Origin: Rhizobium albus
Lineage (GTDB): Bacteria > Pseudomonadota > Alphaproteobacteria > Rhizobiales > Rhizobiaceae
Assembly (NCBI GenBank): GCA_030160035.1
Contig: BSNO01000001.1
Span: 620,001 to 684,000, forward strand
Length of the DNA stretch: 64,000 bases
Direction: 5' to 3'
Below, piece by piece: positions 9,837-19,294 of this stretch. The first letter of the stretch is position 1; the number at the start of each line of letters is the position of its first letter. The notes below the pieces were generated by a model. It did no database searches. It saw only the letters and a program-made list of their open reading frames with translations, and was not told the DNA's origin. The position numbers and the translations under genes are program-made.

Positions 9837-12800
9837 ATGGACGAGCGGCTCTTTCTCAATCGGTGGCAGAACACCAACCCCACCGCAGCCAAGAAGCGCT
9901 TCGAGGAGACCGAGGGCGGCGGGCGCATGCAGACGATGGCGATGATGCCCTTCATCGCCGTCGGCCTGTTTACCGCCCTGCGAAAGCTCTTTGGCAACGA
10001 GGCGGAGGCCTTCGCGTCCGACCGGCCGCTTCGCGACGTAGCGGAAGCTGCGCCGGACCCGCAGAGCGATCCGCTGTCATTCGAGACAGACATTGCTCGC
10101 ATCGCGCAGATCGCATCATCGCTGAACCAGCTCTCGGCCGATATCGCAGCCGGGATCGGCGCGCGCATCTCGTTTCTCGGGCAGACAGGCGATGCCGTCG
10201 CGTTCGAGGCTGGCCTGCGCGCAGCCGGCGGCGGTTCGCTCCGTCCTCTCAAGCCGGGAAAGACCGGGCGGGCGAACGACAACCATGTCGAAGGCACGCC
10301 ATCACCGCGCAAGGCGAAGCCGGAAGAACGGCCTGCCAAGCGGCGCGACGATGATGATGGCAAGGAGAAGACGCCGAACCGCGCGCCCACGCTTGCCGGG
10401 CCTGTCAGCCTGAAGGACAGTCTGGTCAACCAGGCGATCGTCATTGCGGCAGCCGACCTGCTCGTCGGAGCATCGGATGCGGATGGCGACGTCCTGACGA
10501 TCCAGGACCTGTCGGTTTCGTCCGGTACGATTACGCAGACTGCGCCGGGCAAGTGGCTCTACACGCCGGCCTACGACTATGTCGGCGAAGTGATATTCAC
10601 CTACAAGATCAGCGACGGGAAGACGTCCGTCCAGCAGGTCGCCTACAGCGATCTCGACCACGAAGATCCCGACATCATCGGAACGAACGGCAACGACATC
10701 CTGATCGGCACGCCGGATCCGGACCGGATGTTTGGCCTGGATGGCGATGATCTGATCTACGGTCGGGCGCAGAACGACACCCTTTTCGGCGGCAATGGCA
10801 ACGACCGCCTCTATGGCGAGGATGGCGACGACACGCTCTTCGGCGGCTTCGGCGACGACATGCTGTTCGGGGGGCGCGGCAACGACCGACTGTTTGGCGA
10901 AGAGGGCAACGACAAGCTGTTTGGCGGGGAGGGCGATGACCGGCTCTCCGGCGATGCTGGCCATGACCATCTGGACGGCGGCGAAGGCAAGGACCACCTC
11001 GACGGCGGGATCGGGGATGACGTTCTCGATGGCGGGACAGAAGACGACATTCTCCTGGGCGGCCTCGGCAACGACCTCGCCCGAGGCGGCGACGGTGCCG
11101 ACCTCATCCGCGCAGGTGCGGGCGACGACGTTGCTGAAGGCGGTGCCGGCGATGACGTCATCGAGGGCGAGGCCGGCGACGATTATCTGTCGGGCGGCGA
11201 TGGTGCGGACGGGATTTCCGGTGGAGACGGCGCGGACCAGCTGAGCGGCGATGCGGGTGACGACTTCCTCGCGGGCGACGCTGGCAATGACACGCTCGAT
11301 GGTGGCGAGGGTCACGACACGATCGATGGGGGCGAGGGTGCCGATGTGATCCTGGCTGGCGCTGGCGACGATGTTGCCGAGGGCGGTGCAGGCGATGATG
11401 TCATTGAGGGCCAGGCCGGGGATGACGAGCTGTCGGGTGGCGATGGTGCGGATGAGATCTCAGGTGGTGACGGCGCGGATCAGCTGAGCGGGGATGCCGG
11501 CGACGACGTGCTTTCGGGCGACGCTGGCGACGACGTTATCGATGGGGGCGCCGGTATCGACGAGATCGACGGTGGCGAAGGGCACGACACGATCGATGGT
11601 GGCGAAGGCGCCGATGTGATCCTGGCCGGCGCTGGCGACGATGTTGCCGAAGGTGGAGCAGGGGATGATGTCATCGAGGGGCAGGATGGAGACGACGAGC
11701 TGTCCGGTGGCGATGGTGCAGATGAGATTTCCGGCGGTGACGGCGCGGATCAGCTGAGCGGGGACGCCGGCGACGACGTGCTTTCGGGCGACGTCGGTGA
11801 CGACGTTATCGATGGGGGCACCGGGGACGATCAGATCGACGGTGGCGAAGGGCACGACACGATCGATGGTGGCGAAGGCGCCGATGTGATTCTGGCCGGC
11901 GCTGGCGACGATGTTGCCGAAGGTGGAGCAGGGGATGATGTCATCGAGGGGCAGGCCGGGGATGATGAACTGTCCGGCGGCGATGGCGCGGATGAGATCT
12001 CGGGTGGTGACGGCGCGGACCAGCTGAGCGGCGATGCGGGCGACGATGTGTTGTCGGGTGACGCCGGTGACGACGTTATCGATGGGGGCATCGGCGACGA
12101 TCAGATCCACGGTGGCGAAGGCCACGACACGATCGATGGCGGCGAAGGTGCCGACCTGATCTTGGCCGGCGCTGGCGACGATGTTGCTGAAGGCGGAGCT
12201 GGGGATGATGTCATCGAAGGTCAGGCTGGAGACGACGAGCTGTCTGGTGGCGATGGTGCGGATGAGATTTCCGGCGGTGACGGCGCGGATCAGCTGAGCG
12301 GGGATGCCGGCGACGACGTGCTTTCGGGTGACGCCGGTGACGATGTCATCAATGGTGGCATCGGCGACGATCAGATCGACGGTGGCGAGGGGCACGACAC
12401 GATCGATGGGGGCGAAGGCGCCGATGTGATTCTGGCCGGCGCTGGCGACGATGTTGCCGAAGGTGGAGCAGGGGATGATGTCATCGAGGGGCAGGCCGGG
12501 GATGATGAACTGTCCGGCGGCGATGGCGCGGATGAGATCTCGGGTGGTGACGGCGCGGACCAGCTGAACGGCGATGCGGGCGACGATGTGTTGTCGGGTG
12601 ACGCTGGCGACGACGTTATCGATGGGGGCATCGGTGACGATCAGATCGATGGTGGCGAGGGCCACGACACGATTGATGGCGGCGAAGGTGCCGATGTGAT
12701 CTTGGCTGGCGCCGGCTACGATATCGTCGAAGGCGGTGCAGGAGATGATGTCATTGAGGGGCAGGCCGGGGATGACGAGCTGTCGGGCGGCGATGGCGCG

Positions 12801-14132
12801 GATGAGATTTCCGGCGGTGACGGCGCAGATCAGCTGAGCGGCGACGCCGGCGACGACGTGCTTTCGGGCGACGCTGGCGACGACGTCATTGATGGGGGCA
12901 CCGGGAATGACACACTTTCGGGCGAGACCGGCGCAGACGAGTTGATCGGCGGCGAAGGCGATGACAGCCTGGATGGCGGCGAGGGAGCCGATGTCATCCT
13001 CGCAGGCCTTGGCGACGACGTCGCAGACGGCGGATCCGGGGACGATGTCATCGAGGGCAACGAGGGCGACGATGTCCTGTCTGGCGGCACCGGCAATGAC
13101 TGTGTCGATGGCGGGGCAGGCGATGACCTGATCCGTGGCGGCGCGGGCGGAGACCTGTTGTTGGGTGCTAAAGGCGACGATGTCATCGAAGGCGGTGACG
13201 GCAACGACACCGTCAATGGTGGCGAAGGCGCCGATACGCTGAGCGGCGATGAAGGCGACGACGTTCTGATCGGCGGCGCCGGTGACGACCTGATGGCGGG
13301 CGGTGAAGGTGACGACGTCCTCCATGCTGGCCTTGGAGACGACGTTCTCGAAGGCGGCGAAGGCGGCGATATCCTGCATGGCGACGAAGGCAACGACGTC
13401 GTCGACGGCGGGGCCGGCGATGATGTCATCGATGGTGGCGAAGGCGACGACGTGCTGGTTGGTAGTGCCGGCGACGACATCGTTTCCGGTGGCGAAGGTG
13501 GCGATGTCATCACCGGCGGCGAAGGCGCCGACATGCTCTATGGTGATGAAGGCGACGATATCTTCATTGCCATCTCTGAAGATGGCGATGATCTCCTCAT
13601 CGGTGGCAGCGGTGTCGACACTTACGACCTCTCCCAGATTGTCGCCGACGTGCTAGTCGATTTGCCGGGGGGCTTCGTGCAGAGCCTCGACACGGGGTAT
13701 GACGAAGTCTTCGATATCGAGAACGTGCGCGGCGGCCGGGGCAACGACTGGCTGGTCGCCGATGACTCCGTCAACGTCTTCACCGGTGGCTACGGCAACG
13801 ACACGTTCGTTTTCCGCAAGCTGCGCGATCTGACGAATGAGGGTGGCCCTCGCGATGAGATCACCGACTTTACCGTCGGCGATCGGATCGACTTCTCACG
13901 ATTGTCCGGTCCGGAAGGTCAGCTCTTCGTCGATATCGCCGGCGCCACGTTTACCGAAGCCGGCAGCGTCGGCTTCCGCCATGAGCGGTTCGGCGACCGC
14001 GACTACACGATCGTCTCGGGGACAAGCGACAGCGACCCCGACGCAGAATTCGAACTTGCACTTCTCGGACATCACCAGCTGACGCGCGAAGATTTCATTC
14101 TCGCGGCACGCGACGTCGACGCACAGGCATGA
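9837..14132 (+). CDS. Giant RTX repeat protein, T1SS-secreted, adhesin-like
   Basis: 1431 aa. Residues 1-180 form a unique N-terminal region with one hydrophobic stretch (about 35-52) and a charged linker rich in K, R and D. Residues about 183-275 look like a cadherin-type (tandem-95) domain, with NRAPTL at its start and ASDADGD inside. Residues about 280-1245 are almost uninterrupted RTX repeats, including near-identical 90-aa super-units. The last about 140 residues resemble the C-terminus of the peroxidase (shared F-T-x-A-G, TILSG/TIVSG and H-x-L-T-x-x-D), so the same exporter probably recognises both. It carries no recognisable enzyme domain; a role as surface adhesin, matrix protein or calcium scaffold is inferred. 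The gene sits between the ABC and HlyD genes, 20 bp after the former. Confidence 0.85.
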   Translation: MDERLFLNRWQNTNPTAAKKRFEETEGGGRMQTMAMMPFIAVGLFTALRKLFGNEAEAFASDRPLRDVAEAAPDPQSDPLSFETDIARIAQIASSLNQLSADIAAGIGARISFLGQTGDAVAFEAGLRAAGGGSLRPLKPGKTGRANDNHVEGTPSPRKAKPEERPAKRRDDDDGKEKTPNRAPTLAGPVSLKDSLVNQAIVIAAADLLVGASDADGDVLTIQDLSVSSGTITQTAPGKWLYTPAYDYVGEVIFTYKISDGKTSVQQVAYSDLDHEDPDIIGTNGNDILIGTPDPDRMFGLDGDDLIYGRAQNDTLFGGNGNDRLYGEDGDDTLFGGFGDDMLFGGRGNDRLFGEEGNDKLFGGEGDDRLSGDAGHDHLDGGEGKDHLDGGIGDDVLDGGTEDDILLGGLGNDLARGGDGADLIRAGAGDDVAEGGAGDDVIEGEAGDDYLSGGDGADGISGGDGADQLSGDAGDDFLAGDAGNDTLDGGEGHDTIDGGEGADVILAGAGDDVAEGGAGDDVIEGQAGDDELSGGDGADEISGGDGADQLSGDAGDDVLSGDAGDDVIDGGAGIDEIDGGEGHDTIDGGEGADVILAGAGDDVAEGGAGDDVIEGQDGDDELSGGDGADEISGGDGADQLSGDAGDDVLSGDVGDDVIDGGTGDDQIDGGEGHDTIDGGEGADVILAGAGDDVAEGGAGDDVIEGQAGDDELSGGDGADEISGGDGADQLSGDAGDDVLSGDAGDDVIDGGIGDDQIHGGEGHDTIDGGEGADLILAGAGDDVAEGGAGDDVIEGQAGDDELSGGDGADEISGGDGADQLSGDAGDDVLSGDAGDDVINGGIGDDQIDGGEGHDTIDGGEGADVILAGAGDDVAEGGAGDDVIEGQAGDDELSGGDGADEISGGDGADQLNGDAGDDVLSGDAGDDVIDGGIGDDQIDGGEGHDTIDGGEGADVILAGAGYDIVEGGAGDDVIEGQAGDDELSGGDGADEISGGDGADQLSGDAGDDVLSGDAGDDVIDGGTGNDTLSGETGADELIGGEGDDSLDGGEGADVILAGLGDDVADGGSGDDVIEGNEGDDVLSGGTGNDCVDGGAGDDLIRGGAGGDLLLGAKGDDVIEGGDGNDTVNGGEGADTLSGDEGDDVLIGGAGDDLMAGGEGDDVLHAGLGDDVLEGGEGGDILHGDEGNDVVDGGAGDDVIDGGEGDDVLVGSAGDDIVSGGEGGDVITGGEGADMLYGDEGDDIFIAISEDGDDLLIGGSGVDTYDLSQIVADVLVDLPGGFVQSLDTGYDEVFDIENVRGGRGNDWLVADDSVNVFTGGYGNDTFVFRKLRDLTNEGGPRDEITDFTVGDRIDFSRLSGPEGQLFVDIAGATFTEAGSVGFRHERFGDRDYTIVSGTSDSDPDAEFELALLGHHQLTREDFILAARDVDAQA
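11311..12905 (+). repeat. 270-bp (90-aa) tandem super-repeats, six copies
   Basis: The phrase starting at the CACGACACGAT core recurs at 11311, 11581, 11851, 12121, 12391 and 12661, exactly 270 bp apart. Every second unit is more alike: 11881-12060 and 12421-12600 differ at a single base. So a 540-bp dimer was itself duplicated. A diverged seventh unit precedes the array. Each unit encodes ten 9-aa RTX motifs. Confidence 0.9.
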
Positions 14133-14178
14133 CACGCGGCAGCGAACACGCCGCCTCTTAATTTTGTGGAGCATGAGT

Positions 14179-15495
14179 ATGGGAATGATGATTGGTAAAT
14201 CGCAGGAAACCCGTGGCGGTGGCTCTTTTGGAATCCGCTCGCGCGTGATCATGTCGGCTTCGCTGGCGGGGCTTTTGATCATCGGATGCGGCGGCTGGGC
14301 CGCGCAGGCAAGTCTCGCCGGCGCCGCCATCGCGCCGGGCCAGATCGCGGTCAAGCGGCAGGTCAAGGAAGTCCAGCATCGCGATGGTGGTATCATTGCC
14401 GAGATCCGCGTCTCGAACGGAGACCGCGTGAGGGAAGGCGATGTCCTGGTCAAGCTGGACGAGACCGATACGCGGGTCGAGCTGTCGATCATTCGCTCGC
14501 AGCTGACGGAACTCACCGGTGTCTATTCCCGCCTTCAGGCAGAGCGCGATGGCGAGGCCGAGGTTGCGTTTCCGGAAGGTTTTGGGTCCACCGACGGCAC
14601 ATCCGGCGTGATTGCCGGTGAAATGAAACTGTTCCTCGACAATCGCGCGATGCGCGACAGCCAGAAGGAGCAGCTGTCGCTTCAGGCCGAGCAGTTGCGG
14701 GACCAGATCAAGGGGATGGAGGCGCAGCTTGCTTCCAACCAGGCCGAGCACACGCTGCTGCTCGATGACATCACCCTGATGCGCAAGCTTCTGGAGCGCA
14801 AGCTGACCGAAGGTTCGCGCGTGCGGCAGATGGAACGGGAACTGGCCCGCATCGAGGGGCAGAGGGGTGAGATCGAAGCACGGGTGGCGCAGGCGCGCGG
14901 ACAGATCAGCGAAACCGAGTTGAAGATCATCGCGATCGACCAGGAATTGAAAGCGACCGCGCAGACGCAGATCCGTGACATCGACGCACGCATCGCCGAA
15001 TTGCGCGAGCGGGAGATCGCCGCGGTCGATCGCCTGTCGCGCACCGAACTCAGGGCTCCTGCGTCCGGTCTCGTCTACGATCTTGCGGTTCATACGGTGG
15101 GCGGCGTCATCGGCTCGGGTGAAACGATCCTGTCGCTCGTGCCAGAGGACGAAGAAATGATGGTCGAGGTGCGCGTCTCGCCGACTGATATCGATCAGGT
15201 GACGATCGGCCAGCCCGCGCGTCTTCGCCTGACGGCCTTCAACCAGCGCACGACGCCGGAATTCGAGGGCCAGGTCACTGCGATGGCCGCGGCTGCGACA
15301 CGCGATCCCGTGTCTGGACGCGACTTCTATCTGGGAACGGTCGAAATCACGTCCGATCTGGCGCCGCTCGGAGACAAGACCCTGATCCCCGGCATGCCGG
15401 TCGACGTGCTGTTGGTGACCGGCGAGCGCTCCGCGCTCTCCTATCTCGTCAAGCCATTTGCGGATCAGATGGCGAAGGCTTTCCGCGAGGAATAG
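14179..15495 (+). CDS. HlyD/PrtE-type periplasmic adaptor of type I secretion
   Basis: 438 aa membrane-fusion protein that links the ABC exporter to a TolC-type channel. One N-terminal membrane anchor lies near residues 20-42; next come a biotinyl-lipoyl half-motif (V-x-x-R-D-G-G-I-I-x-x-I), a long Gln/Glu/Arg-rich coiled-coil hairpin (about 95-275), the second lipoyl half (RAPASGLVYDLAVHTVGG-like) and a beta-barrel end. ATG 14179 was chosen because GGAG sits 7 nt upstream; ATG 14173 and TTG 14164 are also in frame. It is the last gene of the rightward operon and is followed by a strong terminator. Confidence 0.92.
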   Translation: MGMMIGKSQETRGGGSFGIRSRVIMSASLAGLLIIGCGGWAAQASLAGAAIAPGQIAVKRQVKEVQHRDGGIIAEIRVSNGDRVREGDVLVKLDETDTRVELSIIRSQLTELTGVYSRLQAERDGEAEVAFPEGFGSTDGTSGVIAGEMKLFLDNRAMRDSQKEQLSLQAEQLRDQIKGMEAQLASNQAEHTLLLDDITLMRKLLERKLTEGSRVRQMERELARIEGQRGEIEARVAQARGQISETELKIIAIDQELKATAQTQIRDIDARIAELREREIAAVDRLSRTELRAPASGLVYDLAVHTVGGVIGSGETILSLVPEDEEMMVEVRVSPTDIDQVTIGQPARLRLTAFNQRTTPEFEGQVTAMAAAATRDPVSGRDFYLGTVEITSDLAPLGDKTLIPGMPVDVLLVTGERSALSYLVKPFADQMAKAFREE

Positions 15496-15543
15496 GCGTC
15501 GCCTGAAGACGCGGACAGCGGCGGGTGGGTACAGCATCCCGTC

Positions 15544-15581
15544 AAAAAGCCGGCGCTCTCAAAAGGGGCGCCGGCTTTTTT
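15544..15581. terminator. Bidirectional rho-independent terminator
   Basis: A run of five A, then GCCGGCGC (15549-15556), an 11-nt loop, GCGCCGGC (15568-15575) and a run of six T. The A/T flanks make it work in both directions, ending the T1SS operon on plus and the Sco/multicopper oxidase operon on minus. Confidence 0.92.
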
Positions 15582-15601
15582 CTCAAGTTAGCTCGATGAT
15601 C

Positions 15602-16681
15602 TCAGTGATGATGCGGCTTGGCGTCGTGGCCATGTGCGTGGCTGTGGTCTTCGCCATGACCTTGCCCATGCGCCGCATGATCATGGACAGCTGCCACCGG
15701 CTGGGCTGCATGGTCACCATGGTGGTGTGCAGGATCGGCATCATGCGCGATAGCTTCCGCGCGGGCGGTCATGATGTCTTTCGTGCGGGTTTCGAGGTAG
15801 CTGATGAGATCGGCCGCGTCGTTTTCTGTGAGTGCGAAGGACGGCATGCGCACGCCGGGGAAGCGCGCCACCATGTCGAGGGCGACGGGATCCCCGGCGC
15901 GGCGGCTCGTTTCAGGATCGCGGATGAAGGCCGCAAGCCAATCGCGCTCGCGCCGTTCCGTGACCCCCATCAGGTCGGGGCCGACCATGTCGCCCACGCC
16001 GACGGTGTGGCAGGGCGCGCACATCTTCTTGAAAAGCGCCTGGCCTGGTTCCGCGCTGATCTGCAGGCCGGCCAAGTCGGCGGGATCGAGATAGGCCTGA
16101 TCCGGCATGCGACGTTGTTCGCGCCAGACTGGATCGAGATCCAGAACTGCGCTGGTCAGCGTTTCTATTTCGCCGAACGGGGTGTTTCTGGACCAGTCGC
16201 CGGTCAGCGCATTGCCGAGCACGACCTCGTTTCGATGGTTTGCCGGCACTTCGGAATTGTTGCCGAGCTTGGAGCCGATCAGCCGCAAGGTCTGCTCGTC
16301 GCCGGTAATGAACGTCCAGCCAGGTCCGTCATAGAACGCGTCGGCGAAGGCTTTCAGGCGTTCCGGCGTATCGTTGAGCGGGTCGACGCTGATCGACACG
16401 AAGAAGATATCCTTACCCATCCGGCCTTCCAGGCGGCGGGCGACTTCCGCCAGCCGCGCTGTGTTGATGGGGCACAGATCGCGGCATGAGGTATAGATGA
16501 AGCTGATCACAACCATGCGGTCGCGGATCAGATCATCGAAGAACTTCACATCGGTGCCGTCCTGCGTGATGACGGTGCTGTTTGGAAAGTAGTTCTCCCC
16601 CCAGGGCGAGGCGGCGTTTGCCGCGGTCGCAGCGAGGAGGCTGGCGGCCAGTGCCGCCAGTATGCGTTTCGTCTTGCCCAT
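15602..16681 (-). CDS. Sco1/SenC copper chaperone fused to cytochrome c, His-rich tail
   Basis: 359 aa with a signal peptide (about 1-24). The Sco domain has the copper/thiol pair C66-x3-C70 and the distal ligand H149. A c-type cytochrome domain follows: CAPCH (221-225) binds heme and M279 in RMPSF is the likely axial ligand. The last 45 residues are packed with His, often as HDH or HH, a probable metal-binding tail. Sco proteins deliver copper to CuA oxidases or to cuproenzymes; here the gene starts 24 bp after the multicopper oxidase gene on the same strand, so its likely client is that oxidase. The heme may relay electrons or sense redox state. The fusion is uncommon, though Sco-cytochrome c fusions are known. 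Confidence 0.88.
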   Translation of the reverse strand: MGKTKRILAALAASLLAATAANAASPWGENYFPNSTVITQDGTDVKFFDDLIRDRMVVISFIYTSCRDLCPINTARLAEVARRLEGRMGKDIFFVSISVDPLNDTPERLKAFADAFYDGPGWTFITGDEQTLRLIGSKLGNNSEVPANHRNEVVLGNALTGDWSRNTPFGEIETLTSAVLDLDPVWREQRRMPDQAYLDPADLAGLQISAEPGQALFKKMCAPCHTVGVGDMVGPDLMGVTERRERDWLAAFIRDPETSRRAGDPVALDMVARFPGVRMPSFALTENDAADLISYLETRTKDIMTARAEAIAHDADPAHHHGDHAAQPVAAVHDHAAHGQGHGEDHSHAHGHDAKPHHH

Positions 16682-16705
16682 TTGCCGAGCCCCTTCGGAT
16701 CGTGG

Positions 16706-19039
16706 TCAGTTCTTCGGTATGAGATCTGTGACCGACGCCAGCTGCTGTCGGTTCATGTCGCGCGGCACGCCCTCGGGAATGATTTCCGGCTTGGTGAAGA
16801 ATACGCCGTCCGGCGTCGGATTCGGTGTCGGCGTGATGGCCCGCTGCGGCGATCCCGGCACGCCGGTGAGCAGCTGGAATCGCGCAAGCATCGCGAAATC
16901 CTCGTGCACCGTGTTGTGGCAGTGGTTCACGTAGGAACCGCCATATTCACCGAACTGCACCTGGAAGGTCACGCTGCCGCCTTCGCCAAGCCGCCAGACA
17001 TCCTTTCGGGCGCCCTTTTCGAAAGTGGGCATCGACATGCCGCGCCGGCTGATCGTGACGCCTTCCTCGAAATGAAGATGGATCGGGTGATCCCAGCCTC
17101 CGCCGCCGTTTTCATAAGTCCAGTGCTCGACATCGCCTGCCTGCGGGATCACCATCGAAATGCGGTTGGCGTTGAAGGAATGGTGGTCTTCGCCATTGAT
17201 GCGGACGGTCCAGGGGAAGGTCGCATGTTCCGGGCAGTCCGGCGTGCACGAACCGTCTGGCCCGCGCGAGTTCCCGCCGGATTTCTTGAACTCCACATGG
17301 CGCTTGCGGACCGGCTGCACGATCGGGATCTGCTCGGTCAACTGCATCGGCACCTGGCTGCGATCGAGATCGGTCCGCTTCAGGACAACACCTTCGACAT
17401 CGACGCTCTGCACCTGGTTGACGATGCGGAACTCCATGATAGACCCCACGACCGGATCGTCCTTGTCGCCGCGCATCGACGTCTTGATCGACAGCTGTTC
17501 CTTCATCCGCAGGCCATCCACGTGCTTGGCCTGATTGACGAGATAGAAGCGTTGGCCGAGCGGGAAACCGGTAAAGTCCACGACGATGTCGAAGCGCTCG
17601 CCCATGCCCTGCGGCGGGAGCGTCGAAAGCGTGTAGGGTTGCGGCAGAAGATTGCCATCGGTCGAGATCAGCTGGAACGGAACGGGGTTGCCGTTCTGGT
17701 CCGCGATGGCGAATTTCCAGAAGCGCGAAACGCTGGCGTTGAGTATTCTGAACCGGTACTTGCGCGGCAATACTTCCATGAAGGGCGCATAAGTGCCGTT
17801 GACCACAGGCATGTCGCCCAGGAAGCCATCGACGTCGAAAATGTCGAAGAAGAGCTGGCCGCTTGCATCACAGGCACAATCCCAGACCAACAAATTCACG
17901 TCGAAATCGGTGTTGCCCCAGTCGAGCAGCGATCCGCTCGGCAGGCGCAGGTTGACACCGTCGTTCAGCGCTTCGTTGCCCCGGTCGGGGCCGCTATACA
18001 TGTTAATCGCGCCGAAATTGCCCTTGTAGACATTCTCGGCGGTGAAGAAGAAGCGATGATCATGGGCCCACATGGAGCCTTGGATCTCGCGATAGTCGCC
18101 CTTCACATGGACCAGCCCTCCATTGCCATCCGGGCCGGATGCGCGGGGATCACTGGCTGTCGTGTTGATGCGGTCGGCGCGCGCGAGCGTCGTGCTCCAC
18201 CGATAATCGTAGAATGTGCCGGGGAAATGGTGGGTGTTGGCACCGCCATCGCTCTCCGCGCCATTATGGGCGTTGTGAAAGTGCAGTTGCGTTTCGTTGC
18301 GCCCGAAGCCGTTGTTCTGTGACCGGTTAACCGGCATGTTGTTGTAGATGCGGGTGAGAACCGGCTCACCATAGCGCATCTTGATCAGGAACGGCGGCAT
18401 GGAGCCGTAGCTGTTCTTGCCGGATCCATAGCACCAGAAACTGTCCGGAGACTGGGTCGGAAAGTAATCGTGAAGATACGTGTCGCCGGCGCACTGGCCG
18501 ATCGACATGATGTAGCCTGCCTGGGGAAAGTATTCTTCCCAGCGCTGATGGGCGAATATCTCACCGGGCGGACGGCCCTCGATGGGGCCGCGCTGCGTCA
18601 GCGGATTGACATAGGCCATGTCGACATAGGGGTTCTTGCTGAACTCCGTATGGTAGGACAGACGTCGCGCCGGCGGCTCCTGGAGCTGGGTCGGGAAGAC
18701 GGCGTTGAACTCGTTGCCTTCCTGAAGCGTGTCGCGCTGACGCTGCAACGGAATGGGCTTTTGCAGCTGCGTCCTGTGGATCGGCTGGGTGAATTTCTTG
18801 ATGCCGAAGAGGGGGCTTCTTGGAGTGCCGGTCGGTACGGCTGCGTAGGCGCTTGTCGCGAACGGGCTGAGACCGTTCTTCAATGCCAATGCGCCGGAGG
18901 CGGTGAAAATGCCCCAGCGGATGAGATCACGCCGCGATACTTGCTCTTGATTGAGCGCCTGTACGATCTCCGCGCGGTTCGCGCGTGCCCGCTCAGCTTC
19001 CAACTTCCGGATTCTCGATGCGTTTTCCGCTATATACAT
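16706..19039 (-). CDS. Multicopper oxidase with Tat-like signal
   Basis: 777 aa. The N-terminal SRRDLIRWG followed by a hydrophobic stretch resembles a twin-arginine signal, so the enzyme is probably folded and copper-loaded before export. All copper-ligand motifs are present: H-F-H (253-255), H-D-H (326-328), HPIHLH (651-656) and HCHNTVHEDFAM (706-717), the last giving the type 1 Cys707, His712 and axial Met717. It oxidises a substrate by one electron at the type 1 copper and reduces O2 to water at the trinuclear centre. Substrate is not visible from sequence; Mn(II), phenols, bilirubin or metals are possible. Next to a MopA-like peroxidase and a type II secretion system, Mn(II) is the leading guess. 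The 38-residue N-terminus before the RR is long for a Tat signal, so the true start may be later. Confidence 0.9.
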   Translation of the reverse strand: MYIAENASRIRKLEAERARANRAEIVQALNQEQVSRRDLIRWGIFTASGALALKNGLSPFATSAYAAVPTGTPRSPLFGIKKFTQPIHRTQLQKPIPLQRQRDTLQEGNEFNAVFPTQLQEPPARRLSYHTEFSKNPYVDMAYVNPLTQRGPIEGRPPGEIFAHQRWEEYFPQAGYIMSIGQCAGDTYLHDYFPTQSPDSFWCYGSGKNSYGSMPPFLIKMRYGEPVLTRIYNNMPVNRSQNNGFGRNETQLHFHNAHNGAESDGGANTHHFPGTFYDYRWSTTLARADRINTTASDPRASGPDGNGGLVHVKGDYREIQGSMWAHDHRFFFTAENVYKGNFGAINMYSGPDRGNEALNDGVNLRLPSGSLLDWGNTDFDVNLLVWDCACDASGQLFFDIFDVDGFLGDMPVVNGTYAPFMEVLPRKYRFRILNASVSRFWKFAIADQNGNPVPFQLISTDGNLLPQPYTLSTLPPQGMGERFDIVVDFTGFPLGQRFYLVNQAKHVDGLRMKEQLSIKTSMRGDKDDPVVGSIMEFRIVNQVQSVDVEGVVLKRTDLDRSQVPMQLTEQIPIVQPVRKRHVEFKKSGGNSRGPDGSCTPDCPEHATFPWTVRINGEDHHSFNANRISMVIPQAGDVEHWTYENGGGGWDHPIHLHFEEGVTISRRGMSMPTFEKGARKDVWRLGEGGSVTFQVQFGEYGGSYVNHCHNTVHEDFAMLARFQLLTGVPGSPQRAITPTPNPTPDGVFFTKPEIIPEGVPRDMNRQQLASVTDLIPKN

Positions 19040-19152
19040 TGCCTAGTCCCCGCTCGGAACGTGTTGAAAATTGATTTTTTTGTGATTTTATCTCTTCTAT
19101 ATTACGCTTCCGCTTTAGGTATTCAATTATTAGCAAAGTCTATTTTTCTATA

Positions 19153-19164
19153 GGACCAAGGTCC
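19153..19164. promoter_or_regulatory. Perfect inverted repeat GGACCAAGGTCC
   Basis: Arms GGACC and GGTCC around AA. It sits at the edge of the AT-rich block. Similar elements occur at 19295-19306 (GGCCCAAGGTCT) and at 689-700 upstream of the peroxidase gene. Confidence 0.45.
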
Positions 19165-19173
19165 AAGCCGGTG

Positions 19174-19187
19174 GAGACCTTTGTCTC
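19174..19187. promoter_or_regulatory. Inverted repeat GAGAC-CTTT-GTCTC
   Basis: Perfect 5-bp arms. Read on the minus strand it is GAGACAAAGGTCTC, which resembles the GGACCAAGGTCC element 10 bp away, so the two could form one composite operator. Confidence 0.35.
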
Positions 19188-19294
19188 TTTATATATTCGA
19201 CATCGGAGTATTCGCTTTCCTTGCCGATAGCCTTAGTTTGAATGCCTGTTCTCAAGGGGAACGGTGAAGAAAATTAGGGGCTTAGATTTCCTAC

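Noticed and set aside
11311-12905. CRISPR-like regular repeats
   Set aside because: The repeats are contiguous coding units without unique spacers, and no cas genes are present.
11460-13379. 639-codon minus-strand frame with regular Ile/Val/Ala repeats over the RTX array
   Set aside because: Its periodicity is simply the complement of the 27-bp and 270-bp RTX repeats; no start context and no sense as a protein.
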